From NCBI RefSeq assembly GCF_040364665.1, contig NZ_BAABWX010000001.1, positions 1,860,001 to 1,924,000 of the forward strand: 64,000 bases of DNA, given 5' to 3'. The notes below the pieces were generated by a model. That model worked only from the letters and a program-made list of their open reading frames with translations, made no database searches and was not told where the DNA came from. A program made the position numbers and the translations under genes. Source of the DNA: Cognatishimia sp. WU-CL00825 (GTDB taxonomy: Bacteria; Pseudomonadota; Alphaproteobacteria; Rhodobacterales; Rhodobacteraceae). This document shows positions 53,590 through 63,413 of this stretch, one piece after another (the stretch's first letter is position 1; each line of letters starts with the position of its first letter).

Positions 53590-54309
53590 ATGTTTTCAAT
53601 ATTTTCAGGCACCGCGCGTGTCTCGCGCGCCTTTTGGTTTGGCGTGGTTTTGCTTATTGTCCCGATTGTCTTTTGCCTCACCCATCTCACCCAGATCATC
53701 AGCACAACCGATGTGGCCAAGCTGCGCATGCAGGCCCAGGTCGCCCGTGTGGTGATCGCTGCCCTCATCGGCGTCTATCTGTTTTACGTCACAAAGGGCC
53801 TGTTTAAAGCCGCCCACCGCAACAGATCCCCCGGCCTCTGGGGCGGGGCTGCGGTGCTTATCACCGGCAGCCTCACCTTTGTCTCAGCGCATTTTGCCTA
53901 TGATCCCTGGGCCTATAAACGCTTGATCACCGACAACCTGTCGCGCATCCCCCCGTCAGCAGCCTTACTGGCCGAGGTCACCCATGTTCAGGCCAGCCTG
54001 CCCCGGCCCATGTCCAAATCGGTACAGATCCAAAGCGCCGAACTGCGCAAACGCGAACTGGTCTTTCTGGTCGACGCCAAAGGCAAGGTGGCCGACACGC
54101 GCGTCAAAGCCATCGAAGACAAGATGTGGCAAACCCTCACCGTCGACCATAGCTATTGCGCCGAACTCCGCGCCGCCTTTGATCAAGGGCTTTGGACCGC
54201 GGTCTATGAGTTTCGCTACGAGGATGCGGTGTTTTTTGCCCGCCTAGGCCCAAAACAATGCGCAGCTGTCGCACCCCATCAAGATCTCATCGTGAAAAAG
54301 CGGCTCTAA
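53590..54309 (+). CDS. Unrecognised membrane protein
   Basis: A 239-residue protein with hydrophobic helices at about 13-36 (FWFGVVLLIVPIVFCLTHL), 51-67 (ARVVIAALIGVYLFYV) and 82-100 (LWGGAAVLITGSLTFVSAH), then a soluble C-terminal domain (about 120-239) with two cysteines (YCAEL, QCAAV). I recognise no family. It follows panB by 63 nt and may be cotranscribed. The C-terminus is followed by a GTATTT hairpin repeat. Confidence 0.78.
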   Translation: MFSIFSGTARVSRAFWFGVVLLIVPIVFCLTHLTQIISTTDVAKLRMQAQVARVVIAALIGVYLFYVTKGLFKAAHRNRSPGLWGGAAVLITGSLTFVSAHFAYDPWAYKRLITDNLSRIPPSAALLAEVTHVQASLPRPMSKSVQIQSAELRKRELVFLVDAKGKVADTRVKAIEDKMWQTLTVDHSYCAELRAAFDQGLWTAVYEFRYEDAVFFARLGPKQCAAVAPHQDLIVKKRL

Positions 54310-54344
54310 ACACCGCCGCCCGCTCCGCGCGCTGCACCTGCTTT

Positions 54345-54402
54345 GTTCTTGATCTAAATACCCCCGCCGGAGGCGTCCAGCGGGGCAGGCCCAAACAGGC
54401 CG
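54345..54402 (-). repeat. Dispersed GTATTT hairpin repeat, copy E
   Basis: On the minus strand: GGCCTGTTTGGGCC arm, GCCCCGCTGGACGCCTCCGGCGGGGGTATTTAGATCAAGAAC. The GGGGTATTTAGATCAAGAAC tail matches copy B's GTATTTTGGTCAAGAAC. It sits between convergent genes (53590 plus strand and 54422 minus strand). Confidence 0.68.
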
Positions 54403-54421
54403 CGCCACACTTACAAGGACC

Positions 54422-54955
54422 TCAATCGCGAATTTCTGTCTCTGCCACGCCCCAGATGTCTGATTTTCGCGCCCAGCCCTTATAGCCCCCAGCGGAAATC
54501 TTGCACCAATCTGCACCACATGTGCCCAGATTGGCCACCACCCCCAGCTCCAGCTGGGCAGAGGCCGGCGTATTTGGTTCAGGCCGCAAATTCAGCGGCA
54601 ACATATCAGCCTGCACAATCACCGTGCGATTGCCAGACAGCAGGGAATAATGCACCCAGCCTCCGGCCCCATCCCGATCCTGCACACGCCGCCAATGCCC
54701 ATGCTCGGCAGTCACCACCAGCGGCATATCACGGCGCTTGAAAATCCAGTCGATTCGATGGGTCAGCGACGGCCCGCGCCGCACATTGGCCTTACTGGCC
54801 TTCAGCGACACAAAGCGCGGCATCGGCAAGTTGGTCACCGGGCCACGCTTGACCTCTGCCAGCGCGGCACTTGCAGAAATCACCATGGCGGCAACAGCCA
54901 GACCCAAATTCGCCAAACCACGCCGCCCCAAGCCCTTTTCAGACTGCCCATTCAT
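54422..54955 (-). CDS. Exported SH3-domain protein
   Basis: A 177-residue protein with an N-terminal signal sequence after a basic start (GLANLGLAVAAMVISASAALA, cleavage before EVKR). Two SH3-like units follow: residues about 45-105 (RFVSLKASKANVRRGPSLTHR, then AGGWVHYSLLSGNR) and about 110-165 (PLNLRPEPN, CGADWCKISAGGYKGWARKSDIWG). This is the bacterial SH3_4/DUF1058 type, which can bind peptidoglycan in the periplasm. The open frame begins at 55297, but that overlaps the dehydrogenase gene; ATG 54955 is preferred. Confidence 0.85.
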   Translation of the reverse strand: MNGQSEKGLGRRGLANLGLAVAAMVISASAALAEVKRGPVTNLPMPRFVSLKASKANVRRGPSLTHRIDWIFKRRDMPLVVTAEHGHWRRVQDRDGAGGWVHYSLLSGNRTVIVQADMLPLNLRPEPNTPASAQLELGVVANLGTCGADWCKISAGGYKGWARKSDIWGVAETEIRD

Positions 54956-55067
54956 CCCGGAATTCTTTCGCCTGCTAACAAAATTTCGCGGAGGTTCTTG
55001 TACCCCGTCATTCTGTGAGGCACTGTGCCAGTAACATCCTGATTTGGGAAGAACGGTGAGGGGTCCA

Positions 55068-56054
55068 ATGGCAAAGCAACGTCTAAGTGTTGTTGTAACG
55101 CGACGGTTGCCCGAGGCAGTCGAAAAGCGACTTTCAGAGCTTTTCGAAGTGCACCTCTGTGCAGATGACGTCCAGATGCCCCAAGAGGCTCTGATAACAG
55201 CAGTGCAAACGGCAGATGTGCTGGTGACAACCCTCAACGACCGGATCGACGCCCAAATTCTGGCCGCCGCCGGGCCACAGCTCAAGCTGATTGCCAACTA
55301 TGGCGCGGGCGTGGATCATATCGAAGTCGAAAAAGCCCGTGATCAAGGCATTATCGTCACCAATACCCCTGGCGTGATGACCGAAGACACCGCAGATATG
55401 GCGATGGCGCTTATTCTGTCGGTCACCCGGCGCATTCCCGAAGGCTTGGAGCAAATGAAGGTTGGCAAATGGCAAGGCTGGTCGCCGGGTGCCCTGTTGG
55501 GCGGGCGGATTTCAGGCCGTGACATTGGCATTCTGGGCATGGGCCGCATTGGCCAAGCCGTGGCCCGCCGCGCCAAAGCCTTTGGCATGAATGTGCATTA
55601 CCACAACCGCCGCAGGCTACATCCAGAAATCGAAGCCCGCTTTGAGGCCACCTATTGGGAAAGTCTGGATCAGATGCTGGCGCGCATGGATGTTGTGTCG
55701 ATCAATTGCCCCCATACGCCGTCAACCTATCACCAGATCAACGCCCGGCGTTTGAAACTGATGAAACCCAGCGCGGTGATCGTCAACACGTCACGCGGCG
55801 AAGTCATCGACGAAACCGCACTGGTGCGGGCGCTCAAAGCCGGCGAGATCGCCGGTGCCGGTCTAGACGTCTATGAGGGCGGCGAAGAAATGGGGGCCGA
55901 ACTGCGCAACCTCGCCAATGTGGTGATGCTGCCGCATATGGGATCTGCCACCATCGAAGGTCGCATCGAGATGGGCGAAAAAGTCATCCTGAACATCAAG
56001 CACCTCGAAGACGGCCACCGGCCGCCAGACCAAGTCTTGCCGTCCATGTTATAA
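55068..56054 (+). CDS. D-isomer 2-hydroxyacid dehydrogenase (glyoxylate/hydroxypyruvate reductase-like)
   Basis: A 328-residue NAD(P)-dependent dehydrogenase of the GhrB/D-3-phosphoglycerate type. The Rossmann motif is ILGMGRIGQAVARRAKAFG; the catalytic residues are in NTSRGEVID (arginine), the glutamate downstream and LPHMGSAT (histidine). The start ATG 55068 has GAGGGG upstream; an earlier ATG at 55044 is in the promoter-like AT-poor region. Substrate is likely glyoxylate or hydroxypyruvate, by family analogy. Single gene between divergent SH3 and convergent GNAT neighbours. Confidence 0.88.
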   Translation: MAKQRLSVVVTRRLPEAVEKRLSELFEVHLCADDVQMPQEALITAVQTADVLVTTLNDRIDAQILAAAGPQLKLIANYGAGVDHIEVEKARDQGIIVTNTPGVMTEDTADMAMALILSVTRRIPEGLEQMKVGKWQGWSPGALLGGRISGRDIGILGMGRIGQAVARRAKAFGMNVHYHNRRRLHPEIEARFEATYWESLDQMLARMDVVSINCPHTPSTYHQINARRLKLMKPSAVIVNTSRGEVIDETALVRALKAGEIAGAGLDVYEGGEEMGAELRNLANVVMLPHMGSATIEGRIEMGEKVILNIKHLEDGHRPPDQVLPSML

Positions 56055-56143
56055 GCCTGGACACCCGCCGCGCGTTCTACTTTTGGCCCGTTGACCTTGG
56101 CCCACAGTTCACAAACCTTATGTGTAAAGTCGCAGCGCTTGCG

Positions 56144-56168
56144 CAACTTTGCGAGCCACGTAAAGTTG
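56144..56168 (+). promoter_or_regulatory. Hairpin just upstream of the GNAT gene start
   Basis: CAACTTT (56144-56150) and AAAGTTG (56162-56168) form a stem with an 11-nt loop ending 4 nt before ATG 56173. There is no Shine-Dalgarno element, so the hairpin may affect translation. Function is conjecture. Confidence 0.4.
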
Positions 56169-56172
56169 TCGC

Positions 56173-56703
56173 ATGACCCAAGCCCCAACTCTCACCACCG
56201 GCCGCCTGATCCTGCGCGCCCACGGTCTGGATGATTTCCCAGACATGGCAAAAATGTGGGCCGATCCAGATGTGGTGCGCTACATCTCTGGCAAACCGTC
56301 GACACATCCGGAATCCTGGGCGCGGTTTCTACGTAATATCGGCCATTGGGAAATGCTCGGCTTTGGCTATTGGCTGGTTGCTGACAAAACAACCGGGGCG
56401 TTCTTAGGCGAAGTTGGTTTTGCCGATTTTCAGCGCGACATGACCCCCTCTTTTGCGGGCATGCCAGAGGCCGGTTGGGTGATGACCACTGCTTCTCATG
56501 GCAAGGGTCTGGCACAGGAGGCGATGCAGTGCATTTTGAACTGGGCGGACGCAACCCTGACAGCCCAACATTCTGTTTGCATGATTTCACCCGACCATCA
56601 GGCCTCTATCCGCTTGGCTGAAAAGCTGGGATTTGGCGACAAGGCTTTGGCCAATTACCTGGGCGAACCCGTGCTGACGTTTAAAAGAAATCGTCCTTCT
56701 TAA
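56173..56703 (+). CDS. GNAT-family N-acetyltransferase
   Basis: A 176-residue RimJ/RimL-type acetyltransferase (TTGRLILRAHGLDDFPDMAKMW, then FGYWLVADKTTGAFLGEVGF, PEAGWVMTTASHGKGLAQEAM and the C-terminal SIRLAEKLGFGDK). It would transfer acetyl from acetyl-CoA to an amine; the A-x-x-G-K-G-x-x acetyl-CoA-binding loop is visible (SHGKGLA). Target unknown. It is followed by the double-palindrome repeat, converging on rpe. Confidence 0.87.
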   Translation: MTQAPTLTTGRLILRAHGLDDFPDMAKMWADPDVVRYISGKPSTHPESWARFLRNIGHWEMLGFGYWLVADKTTGAFLGEVGFADFQRDMTPSFAGMPEAGWVMTTASHGKGLAQEAMQCILNWADATLTAQHSVCMISPDHQASIRLAEKLGFGDKALANYLGEPVLTFKRNRPS

Positions 56704-56735
56704 CCCTTTTCTTGCAATGTTGCGCGCGAAACAGC

Positions 56736-56792
56736 CGAATCGTACGTTTGGGGCCGCCAAACGTACAAATTGTACAATTAATCAAAAATGAA
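56736..56792. repeat. Double-palindrome repeat, copy 2
   Basis: CGAATCGTACGTTT, 9 nt, AAACGTAC (stem 56742-56749 with 56759-56766), then AATTGTACAATT (56768-56779), then AAAAATGAAA. It matches the copy at 32264 almost base for base except in the two loops. It lies between the convergent GNAT gene and rpe. Confidence 0.8.
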
Positions 56793-56850
56793 AGCGCCGC
56801 ACCTTGGGGCCAAACTGTGCGAGGCCCACCAGATATGGCACCCACCGCGT

Positions 56851-56883
56851 AAAAAAAGGGCCCGCTTCCAGTGGAAACGAGCC
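56851..56883 (-). terminator. Terminator of rpe
   Basis: On the minus strand GGCTCGTTTCC pairs with GGAAGCGGGCC (two G-T pairs) around ACT, followed by seven T residues. Confidence 0.82.
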
Positions 56884-56924
56884 GATTTAATGGCTTAACG
56901 AGGAGCGCGCTGCCCGCTTGACAC

Positions 56925-57605
56925 TCAGCCGACAGAGGCGCGGATGGCGCGCATGTTTTCGCCATAAGGGGCCGGATTTGACACGCTGCCACCTTTGAAG
57001 ACCGCAGAACCGGCCACCAAAACATCAGCGCCCGCCGCCGCCATCAAAGGCGCGGTTTCCGGCGTGATGCCACCATCAATTTCGATGTGAATAGGCCGGT
57101 CACCAATCATCGCGCGCAGTTTTTTCACCTTATCAACTTGGCTATGAATGAACTTTTGCCCACCAAATCCGGGATTCACAGTCATCACGCAAATCAGATC
57201 CACCATATCCAGCAGATATTTGACATCCTCGATACCGGTGCCCGGATTCAACGCCAGACCTGCCTTACAGCCTGCACCTCTAATCGCTTGTAAAGTCCGG
57301 TGAATATGGGGCCCGGCTTCCAAATGCGCGGTCAAAACATCTGCCCCGGCATCAGCAAATGCATCGATGTATTGGTCCACCGGCGAAATCATCAAATGCA
57401 CGTCCATCACCGTGTTGATGTGCTTGCGAATGGCGGCGCACAAGGGCGGGCCAAACGTCAGGTTTGGCACAAAATGCCCATCCATTACATCGACGTGAAT
57501 CCAATCCGCACCCTGTGCTTCAACAGCTTCGATCTCGGCCCCAAAGTTGGCAAAGTCAGCTGACAAAATAGAGGGAGCAATCTTCAAAGACCGGTCAAAA
57601 CTCAT
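56925..57605 (-). CDS. rpe: Ribulose-phosphate 3-epimerase
   Basis: A 226-residue TIM-barrel epimerase of the pentose phosphate and Calvin-type pathways. Motifs are IAPSILSADFANFG, DWIHVDVMDGHFVPNLTFGP with the metal-binding histidine and aspartate, VHLMIS, VMTVNPGFGGQKF, IEIDGGI and VAGSAVF. The open frame begins at 57692; ATG 57605 is preferred as it starts the family N-terminus (MSFDRSLKIAPS) with GGAGAACGCC upstream. Single gene with its own terminator. Confidence 0.95.
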   Translation of the reverse strand: MSFDRSLKIAPSILSADFANFGAEIEAVEAQGADWIHVDVMDGHFVPNLTFGPPLCAAIRKHINTVMDVHLMISPVDQYIDAFADAGADVLTAHLEAGPHIHRTLQAIRGAGCKAGLALNPGTGIEDVKYLLDMVDLICVMTVNPGFGGQKFIHSQVDKVKKLRAMIGDRPIHIEIDGGITPETAPLMAAAGADVLVAGSAVFKGGSVSNPAPYGENMRAIRASVG

Positions 57606-57919
57606 GGCGTTCTCCTGTGGGGCCATTGATTCGTTGGGCGGAAAATGCGCCGAACCGCGCCAAAGTGCAACGCCCAGCCCTTCAGCGCCCATATTTTACC
57701 CATCCCGCACAAGAAAATTGCAGAATGTCATCAACCCGTTACCCGCCATCGCAAACTGTCAAGAAAGCATTTTGCCCTAGGTGAAGGCTTGCAAGACTAA
57801 CAAAAGCTACATGACACCCAATAGAGAATGCTGCGAATTATTAAGAGTTTGGCTACCTTTTCGAGTTTTACCCAATTGAATTTTCCGCCCAAAGCACGCC
57901 GTGCACAAAGGAGCTCGCT
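57606..57919. other. Divergent region between rpe and the proline/lysine-rich gene
   Basis: About 310 bp; no gene supported. The right end has AAAGGAG at 57907-57913, the ribosome site for 57920. Promoters for both genes must lie here; I cannot place them with confidence. Confidence 0.4.
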
Positions 57920-58444
57920 ATGATGATGTTTTTTGATCCCATGTCTGCAACTACCGCCAGTTGGCAAATATTCGGTAAAGCGGTCGAACAGCAGTTGCGC
58001 ACCAGCCAAGTGATCGGGCTGGCCGTTGCGCAATCATTTGGCCTGCGATCTGTTGCACAGATAGCCCCGCAACAAGCGCCTAAGACCCCGGTTAAGAAAC
58101 GCTCTAATAATGCCTTAAAAACAACACCTTCCGAGAATCAACCCCCACGAAAACCGGTAGGTTTTGACGGCGCTAAACCTAAAAAACCAGCAGAGACGAA
58201 ACCGGAGATTCAACCCGCGCCGGCCCCCGTTGCCAAAGACAAACCAACCTTTCAGCGTGCCATCCCGACACCGCCAGTTGGTGCAAAGCCCACCAAACCA
58301 ACGCCTGCCGCGCCACGCAACAAGTCCCTAAGCCGTACCGAAGTCAAAGCGCCCAGCCTCGCGCCAGCGGCCCCCAAAGCGCAATCAAGCAAACCCAAGC
58401 GCCAACGGGCACCCTCCTCACCCCCAACCATGCCTAAAAAGTAG
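57920..58444 (+). CDS. Unrecognised protein with a proline/lysine/alanine-rich disordered tail
   Basis: A 174-residue protein. Residues 1-45 (MMMFFDPMSATTASWQIFGK, then EQQLRTSQVIGLAVAQSFGL) could form an amphipathic helical region, reminiscent of a phasin start, but no family is assigned. Residues about 50-174 are low-complexity, basic and proline-rich (PKTPVKKRS, PAPAPVAKDKP, RTEVKAPSLAPAAPKA, SSPPTMPKK) and almost surely disordered. A clean AAAGGAG precedes ATG 57920. The tail may bind nucleic acid or another anion; this is a guess. The DUF1127 gene is downstream on the same strand. Confidence 0.75.
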   Translation: MMMFFDPMSATTASWQIFGKAVEQQLRTSQVIGLAVAQSFGLRSVAQIAPQQAPKTPVKKRSNNALKTTPSENQPPRKPVGFDGAKPKKPAETKPEIQPAPAPVAKDKPTFQRAIPTPPVGAKPTKPTPAAPRNKSLSRTEVKAPSLAPAAPKAQSSKPKRQRAPSSPPTMPKK

Positions 58445-58558
58445 CCCCCAGCCTTGCGTCTGACGCAAGGCGGCAATGACAAACCATAGGTGGTGCTCGC
58501 CAAGCGCAGCCCTTATTTGATCTCACAGGGAGCAATTGAAGCAAATGGAGCATGTCCA

Positions 58559-58783
58559 ATGGCTACTACAACTCTGAATCATAGCGCGTCGCAATCCATC
58601 CTGCGCACACTCGCAGCACCGTTTATCGCAATCGGAAACACTCTGATCGCCATCGGCGAAGCCAGCAGCCGCTCAAAGCAGGTTGAATTTCTGAACAGCT
58701 TATCTGACAGCCAATTGGCAGACCGCGGCATGACCCGCGAAACCATCGTTCGCCACGTGTTTTCTGATAAAATGGGCATCTAA
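58559..58783 (+). CDS. DUF1127-domain small protein
   Basis: A 74-residue protein with the C-terminal DUF1127 motif (FLNSLSDSQLADRGMTRETIVRHVF). Small DUF1127 proteins can bind RNA and affect RNA metabolism or phosphate uptake in other alphaproteobacteria, but the role here is not known. ATG 58559 is chosen over an upstream start at 58490 since the motif and length match the family. It is followed by a strong terminator. Confidence 0.85.
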   Translation: MATTTLNHSASQSILRTLAAPFIAIGNTLIAIGEASSRSKQVEFLNSLSDSQLADRGMTRETIVRHVFSDKMGI

Positions 58784-58810
58784 GCCTAGAGTCCAGACAC
58801 TGACGAAACA

Positions 58811-58833
58811 GGGCGCCCGAGGCGCCCTTTTTT
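58811..58833 (+). terminator. Terminator after the DUF1127 gene
   Basis: GGGCGCC (58811-58817) and GGCGCCC (58821-58827) form a perfect 7-bp stem with a CGA loop, followed by six T residues. Confidence 0.93.
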
Positions 58834-58872
58834 GTGTCACTTCAACTGTTTGGAAAGGTAACGCCAGTGGCG

Positions 58873-60726
58873 TTACTCGTCGTCGTCCTCGACCACTCGC
58901 ACCGCACCCAAAGATGCGTTAGATACATGCGCCGCATAGCCTTTTAGGGCTTTTGAAACAGCACGCGGTCGACCCAGCGCTTTCCAAGATTTTTTGTCTG
59001 CCTGCGGATGTTCCGCGCGACGCCGGGCGATTTCTTCGTCGCTGACATTCAAGTTGATCGAGCGGTTTGGAATCGAGATTGTGATCTTATCCCCATCTTG
59101 AACCAGACCAATCAGACCTTTTTCAGCTGCTTCCGGCGACACGTGGCCAATCGACAGGCCGGCCGACCCACCAGAGAAACGACCATCGGTGACCAGAGCA
59201 CAGGTTTTATCAAGCCCCTTAGATTTCAGATAGGCGGTTGGATACAGCATCTCTTGCATACCCGGGCCACCCTTGGGCCCCTCATAGCGCACGATGACAA
59301 CCGAATGTTCTTTGACTTCGTTGCGCAGAATGCCGTTCATCGCATCATCCTGGGATTCAAAGACTTTGGCCGTGCCTTCGAATTCATACATGTCTTTGAT
59401 AACACCCGCAGTTTTGACGATACAACCTTGTTCAGCTAGATTGCCAAATAGCACGCAAAGACCGCCTTCTTGGGAATAGGCATTGTCAAAGTCACGCACG
59501 CAGCCGTCCTCAATATCCAGATCAAGCTCTGTGTACATACGTGATTGGCTGAATGCTTCGACCGTGCGTACCCCACCCGGTGCAGCAATGAACAAGTCGT
59601 GGGCTTCGTTGCCAGCACTTGCCCGGCGCACGTCCCATTTGTCGATGAAGGCACCAACGGTTTTTTCATGAACAGTCGCACAGTCGCGGTGAATTTTCCC
59701 TGCTCGATCCAGCTCGCCCAAAATCCGCGCAATGCCGCCTGCACGGTGCACATCTTCCATGTGATACTTTGGTGTCGATGGCGCAACCTTACAGAGGTGC
59801 GGTATTTCACGGCTCAGGCGATCCATGTCCGCCATGGTGAAATCAACCTCACCCTCATGCGCAATGGCCAAAAGGTGCAGAACGGTGTTGGTCGACCCAC
59901 CCATCGCGATGTCCAGCATCATTGCGTTTTCAAAGGCGTCAAATGTAGCAATGCCACGCGGCAAAGCAGTGGCGTCATCGTGTTTGTACCAACGCTCGGC
60001 CAGATCTACGATTTTGTGGCCCGCTTCTTTGAACAAAGCTTCACGTTTTGAATGGGTTGCCAGCAATGACCCGTTGCCCGGCAGCGCCAAACCCAACGCC
60101 TCGGCCAAACAGTTCATTGAGTTTGCAGTGAACATGCCAGAACAAGACCCACAGGTCGGACAAGCAGAGCGTTCCAGCTTGGCCACGTCTTCTTCGGAAC
60201 GGCTTTCATCTGTTGCGCCAACAATCGCAGTTACAAGATCGGCTTTTTGCTCGCCATCTTGCAAGATCACTTTGCCTGCTTCCATTGGGCCACCAGAAAC
60301 AAAGATCGCTGGGATGTTCAGGCGCATCGCGGCCATCAACATGCCCGGCGTGATCTTGTCGCAGTTGGAAATACAAACCAGCGCGTCAACGCAATGGGCA
60401 TTGGCCATATATTCAACGCTGTCTGCGATGACTTCGCGGGACGGTAGGGAATACAACATCCCATCGTGCCCCATCGCAATGCCGTCATCCACGGCAATGG
60501 TGTTCATCTCTTTGGCAACACCGCCAGCTTTTTCGATTTCTCGCGCGACCAACTGGCCCATGTCTTTTAGGTGGACGTGCCCAGGGACAAATTCGGTAAA
60601 GGAATTGACGACAGCAATAATCGGCTTTCCAAAGTCATCATCACCCATACCCGTTGCGCGCCATAGCGCACGAGCTGCGGCCATACGGCGGCCGAAAGTA
60701 GACGTCTTGGAACGAAGATCAGGCAT
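58873..60726 (-). CDS. ilvD: Dihydroxyacid dehydratase
   Basis: A 617-residue iron-sulfur dehydratase of valine and isoleucine synthesis. Motifs: [34 protein letters not shown] and [23 protein letters not shown]. It starts [19 protein letters not shown]. It is cotranscribed with nothing obvious, separated from eda by about 195 nt. The related Edd protein is encoded nearby, a paralogue of the same superfamily. Confidence 0.97.
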   Translation of the reverse strand: MPDLRSKTSTFGRRMAAARALWRATGMGDDDFGKPIIAVVNSFTEFVPGHVHLKDMGQLVAREIEKAGGVAKEMNTIAVDDGIAMGHDGMLYSLPSREVIADSVEYMANAHCVDALVCISNCDKITPGMLMAAMRLNIPAIFVSGGPMEAGKVILQDGEQKADLVTAIVGATDESRSEEDVAKLERSACPTCGSCSGMFTANSMNCLAEALGLALPGNGSLLATHSKREALFKEAGHKIVDLAERWYKHDDATALPRGIATFDAFENAMMLDIAMGGSTNTVLHLLAIAHEGEVDFTMADMDRLSREIPHLCKVAPSTPKYHMEDVHRAGGIARILGELDRAGKIHRDCATVHEKTVGAFIDKWDVRRASAGNEAHDLFIAAPGGVRTVEAFSQSRMYTELDLDIEDGCVRDFDNAYSQEGGLCVLFGNLAEQGCIVKTAGVIKDMYEFEGTAKVFESQDDAMNGILRNEVKEHSVVIVRYEGPKGGPGMQEMLYPTAYLKSKGLDKTCALVTDGRFSGGSAGLSIGHVSPEAAEKGLIGLVQDGDKITISIPNRSINLNVSDEEIARRRAEHPQADKKSWKALGRPRAVSKALKGYAAHVSNASLGAVRVVEDDDE

Positions 60727-60921
60727 TTTGAGTTCCCTAAAAAGCTGGACAAAGGTTTGGCTCTATCGCGTGCCACTTGAAGCGACGATTTGCAAGCATA
60801 TTGGGACATATTCTTGCGGAAATTCCTGCATTTGAGCAATGCAGCCTTTTCCGAAGACGTCATATACTGTGCAATTGGGTCTTTGGCTGGCCTGCAGCCA
60901 AAGACCATTTTATGATGTTTT

Positions 60922-61569
60922 TCAGCGCTTAAGCTGGCTTGCCGCGCGCGCAAGGGCCTCGATCGCGTCCCAATCACCGGCTTTCACCAAATCATTTGGC
61001 GCAACCCAGCTACCACCAGCACACACAACGTTGGACAAAGACAAATAGCTGTTGGCATTTGACGTGCTCACGCCGCCGGTTGGGCAAAACGAAATTTGCG
61101 GCAATGGCGCGCCAATAGCTTTCAACGCAGGCGCTCCACCGTTTGCTTCTGCGGGAAAAAACTTCAGCATGTTATAGCCTCGTTCCAACAGGCGCATGGC
61201 CTCTGATGAGGTGGCAACGCCTGGCAATGTTGGCAGATCTTCGGCCTCGCAAGCATCCAGCAGCAAATCGGTTGCGCCCGGAGAAACACCAAATTTCGCG
61301 CCAGCAGCTTTTGCCGCCTTAACGTCTGCGGGTGTCAACAATGTCCCAGCGCCCACGACGCCACCTTCGACTTTGGACATCTCGTGAATGACCTCGAGTG
61401 CCGCAGGGGTGCGCAAGGTCACCTCCAAAGCAGGCAACCCGCCACGCACAAGGGCTTCTGCCAAGGGGCGCGCATGGGCAACCTCATGCACGACAAGCAC
61501 AGGAACAATCGGAGCCAGCCCACAAATTTCACGGGCAGCAGCGCTGGCTTCCAAAGGTGTTATAGTCAT
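60922..61569 (-). CDS. eda: KDPG aldolase (2-keto-3-deoxy-6-phosphogluconate aldolase)
   Basis: A 215-residue class I aldolase splitting KDPG into pyruvate and glyceraldehyde-3-phosphate, the last Entner-Doudoroff step. Motifs are IVPVLVVHEV, GLPALEVTLRTPAALEVI with the glutamate, GAGTLLTPADV, the Schiff-base lysine in LKFFPAEANGG and CPTGGVS. Its start is 3 nt after the edd stop, so the two are coupled. Confidence 0.96.
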   Translation of the reverse strand: MTITPLEASAAAREICGLAPIVPVLVVHEVAHARPLAEALVRGGLPALEVTLRTPAALEVIHEMSKVEGGVVGAGTLLTPADVKAAKAAGAKFGVSPGATDLLLDACEAEDLPTLPGVATSSEAMRLLERGYNMLKFFPAEANGGAPALKAIGAPLPQISFCPTGGVSTSNANSYLSLSNVVCAGGSWVAPNDLVKAGDWDAIEALARAASQLKR

Positions 61570-61572
61570 AGT

Positions 61573-63381
61573 TTAAGCTCCAAATACTGAGGCACCGGTG
61601 TCGGCAGAGCCAACAGATGCGCGGAATGCTGAGAACAGTTCACGGCCCATGCCAGCTTCATTTTGAGACAGGTCCGCCGTTGCTGGTGTGCGGTCTAACA
61701 CACCCTCGGTCAAAATTTCTAGTGCGCCTGTTAGCGCATCAACTCGTAATTCGTCACCGTCTTGAAGATAGGCGATTGGACCGCCATCTAGCGCTTCGGG
61801 GCTGACATGAATTGCCGACGGCACCTTACCAGAGGCCCCCGACATGCGCCCATCGGTCACAAGCGCCACTTTCTGCCCACGTCCTTGCATGATTTGCAGC
61901 ATTGGCGTCAACGAATGCAGTTCCGGCATGCCATTGGCCTTTGGTCCTTGGAAACGCACAACGATGATAACGTCACCCGTCAATTCACCAGCTTTAAACG
62001 CTTGTTTGGCGTCCTCCTGATCGTGAAAAACACGCACAGGTGCCTGCACAACGCGGTGTTCCGCTGAAACCGCAGATATTTTCATAACACCGGTGCCAAG
62101 ATTACCTTTCAAATGCGACAGTCCTCCGTTGACCTGGAAGGGATCTGAAAGCGGCCGCACTATCTTTTCGTTCAATGAGGTCTCTGTTCCGGCGCGCCAA
62201 ACAAGCCCTTCATCGGACAAAAACGGTTCTGTTGTATAGTTCGCAAGACCCTCACCCGCGACAGTTTTGGTGTCAGGGTGCAGCAGGCCTCCCTTAAGCA
62301 ATTCATGGATCAAATATCCCAATCCACCTGCCGCGTGGAAGTGGTTCACGTCGGCCAGGCCGTTTGGATAGACCCGCGCCAGCAAAGGCACTTCGGCTGA
62401 CAAATCTGCAAAGTCTTGCCAGTCCAGAATGATGCCGCCTGCACGCGCCATGGCCAATAAATGGATCAACAGATTTGTTGATCCACCTGTTGCCATCAGG
62501 CCTACGATGCCATTCACAAAGGCCTTTTCATCAAGGATTTCGCAGGTTGGAGTGTAGTTGTTGCCCAATGCAGACAGCGAAAGCGCGCGTTTGGCCCCCT
62601 CTGTCGTCAGCGCATCCCGCAATTCAGTATTGGGGGTGACAAAGCTGGAACCAGGTAGGTGCAAACCCATGAATTCCATCAACATTTGGTTGGTATTTGC
62701 TGTGCCATAAAATGTGCAAGTGCCAGGCCCATGATAGGCCCCCATTTCCGACGCCATTAAAGCCTCGCGCCCGACTTCGCCCTTTGCAAATTTTTGGCGC
62801 ACTTCGGCCTTATCATCATTGGAAATGCCACTGGTCATCGGGCCAGCTGGCACAAAGACTGCGGGCAAATGCCCAAAGGCCTGTGCACCGATCACCAAAC
62901 CGGGCACAATCTTGTCGCAGACGCCAAGATAGACCGCCGCGTCAAAAGTGTTGTGACTGAGCGCAATGCCCGTCGCCATCGCAATAACATCGCGCGAAAA
63001 CAGGCTCAGTTCCATGCCCGCTTCACCCTGGGTCACGCCGTCACACATCGCAGGCACGCCACCCGCCACCTGCGCCGTGCCGCCAACCTCTCGGACCGCG
63101 TCGCGCATCAGCTGCGGATAACGTTCAAAGGGCTGATGGGCAGAAAGCATATCGTTATAGGCGGTCACAATGCCTAGATTCCCACCTGTTTTGGTGGCAA
63201 GGGCTGCCTGATCCGGTCCAGCGCCTGCATAGGCATGCGCTTGGCCACTGCAAGACAAATGTGCCCGGCTTGGACCCTTACTTTTGGCTGCTGCCATGCG
63301 TTCAAGATAGATGCCGCGCGAACCTTCGCTGCGTTTGATAATCCGTTCGGTCACAGATTTAAGCGTCGCATTTAATGTCAT
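61573..63381 (-). CDS. edd: 6-phosphogluconate dehydratase
   Basis: A 602-residue Fe-S dehydratase of the IlvD/Edd family, converting 6-phosphogluconate to KDPG. Motifs: [68 protein letters not shown] and [20 protein letters not shown]. The frame opens at 63435; ATG 63381 ([10 protein letters not shown]) gives the family N-terminus. It follows zwf by 32 nt. Confidence 0.96.
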   Translation of the reverse strand: MTLNATLKSVTERIIKRSEGSRGIYLERMAAAKSKGPSRAHLSCSGQAHAYAGAGPDQAALATKTGGNLGIVTAYNDMLSAHQPFERYPQLMRDAVREVGGTAQVAGGVPAMCDGVTQGEAGMELSLFSRDVIAMATGIALSHNTFDAAVYLGVCDKIVPGLVIGAQAFGHLPAVFVPAGPMTSGISNDDKAEVRQKFAKGEVGREALMASEMGAYHGPGTCTFYGTANTNQMLMEFMGLHLPGSSFVTPNTELRDALTTEGAKRALSLSALGNNYTPTCEILDEKAFVNGIVGLMATGGSTNLLIHLLAMARAGGIILDWQDFADLSAEVPLLARVYPNGLADVNHFHAAGGLGYLIHELLKGGLLHPDTKTVAGEGLANYTTEPFLSDEGLVWRAGTETSLNEKIVRPLSDPFQVNGGLSHLKGNLGTGVMKISAVSAEHRVVQAPVRVFHDQEDAKQAFKAGELTGDVIIVVRFQGPKANGMPELHSLTPMLQIMQGRGQKVALVTDGRMSGASGKVPSAIHVSPEALDGGPIAYLQDGDELRVDALTGALEILTEGVLDRTPATADLSQNEAGMGRELFSAFRASVGSADTGASVFGA

Positions 63382-63413
63382 GGTTTGTCGCTTTCGTTTC
63401 ACATAATAGCGGA

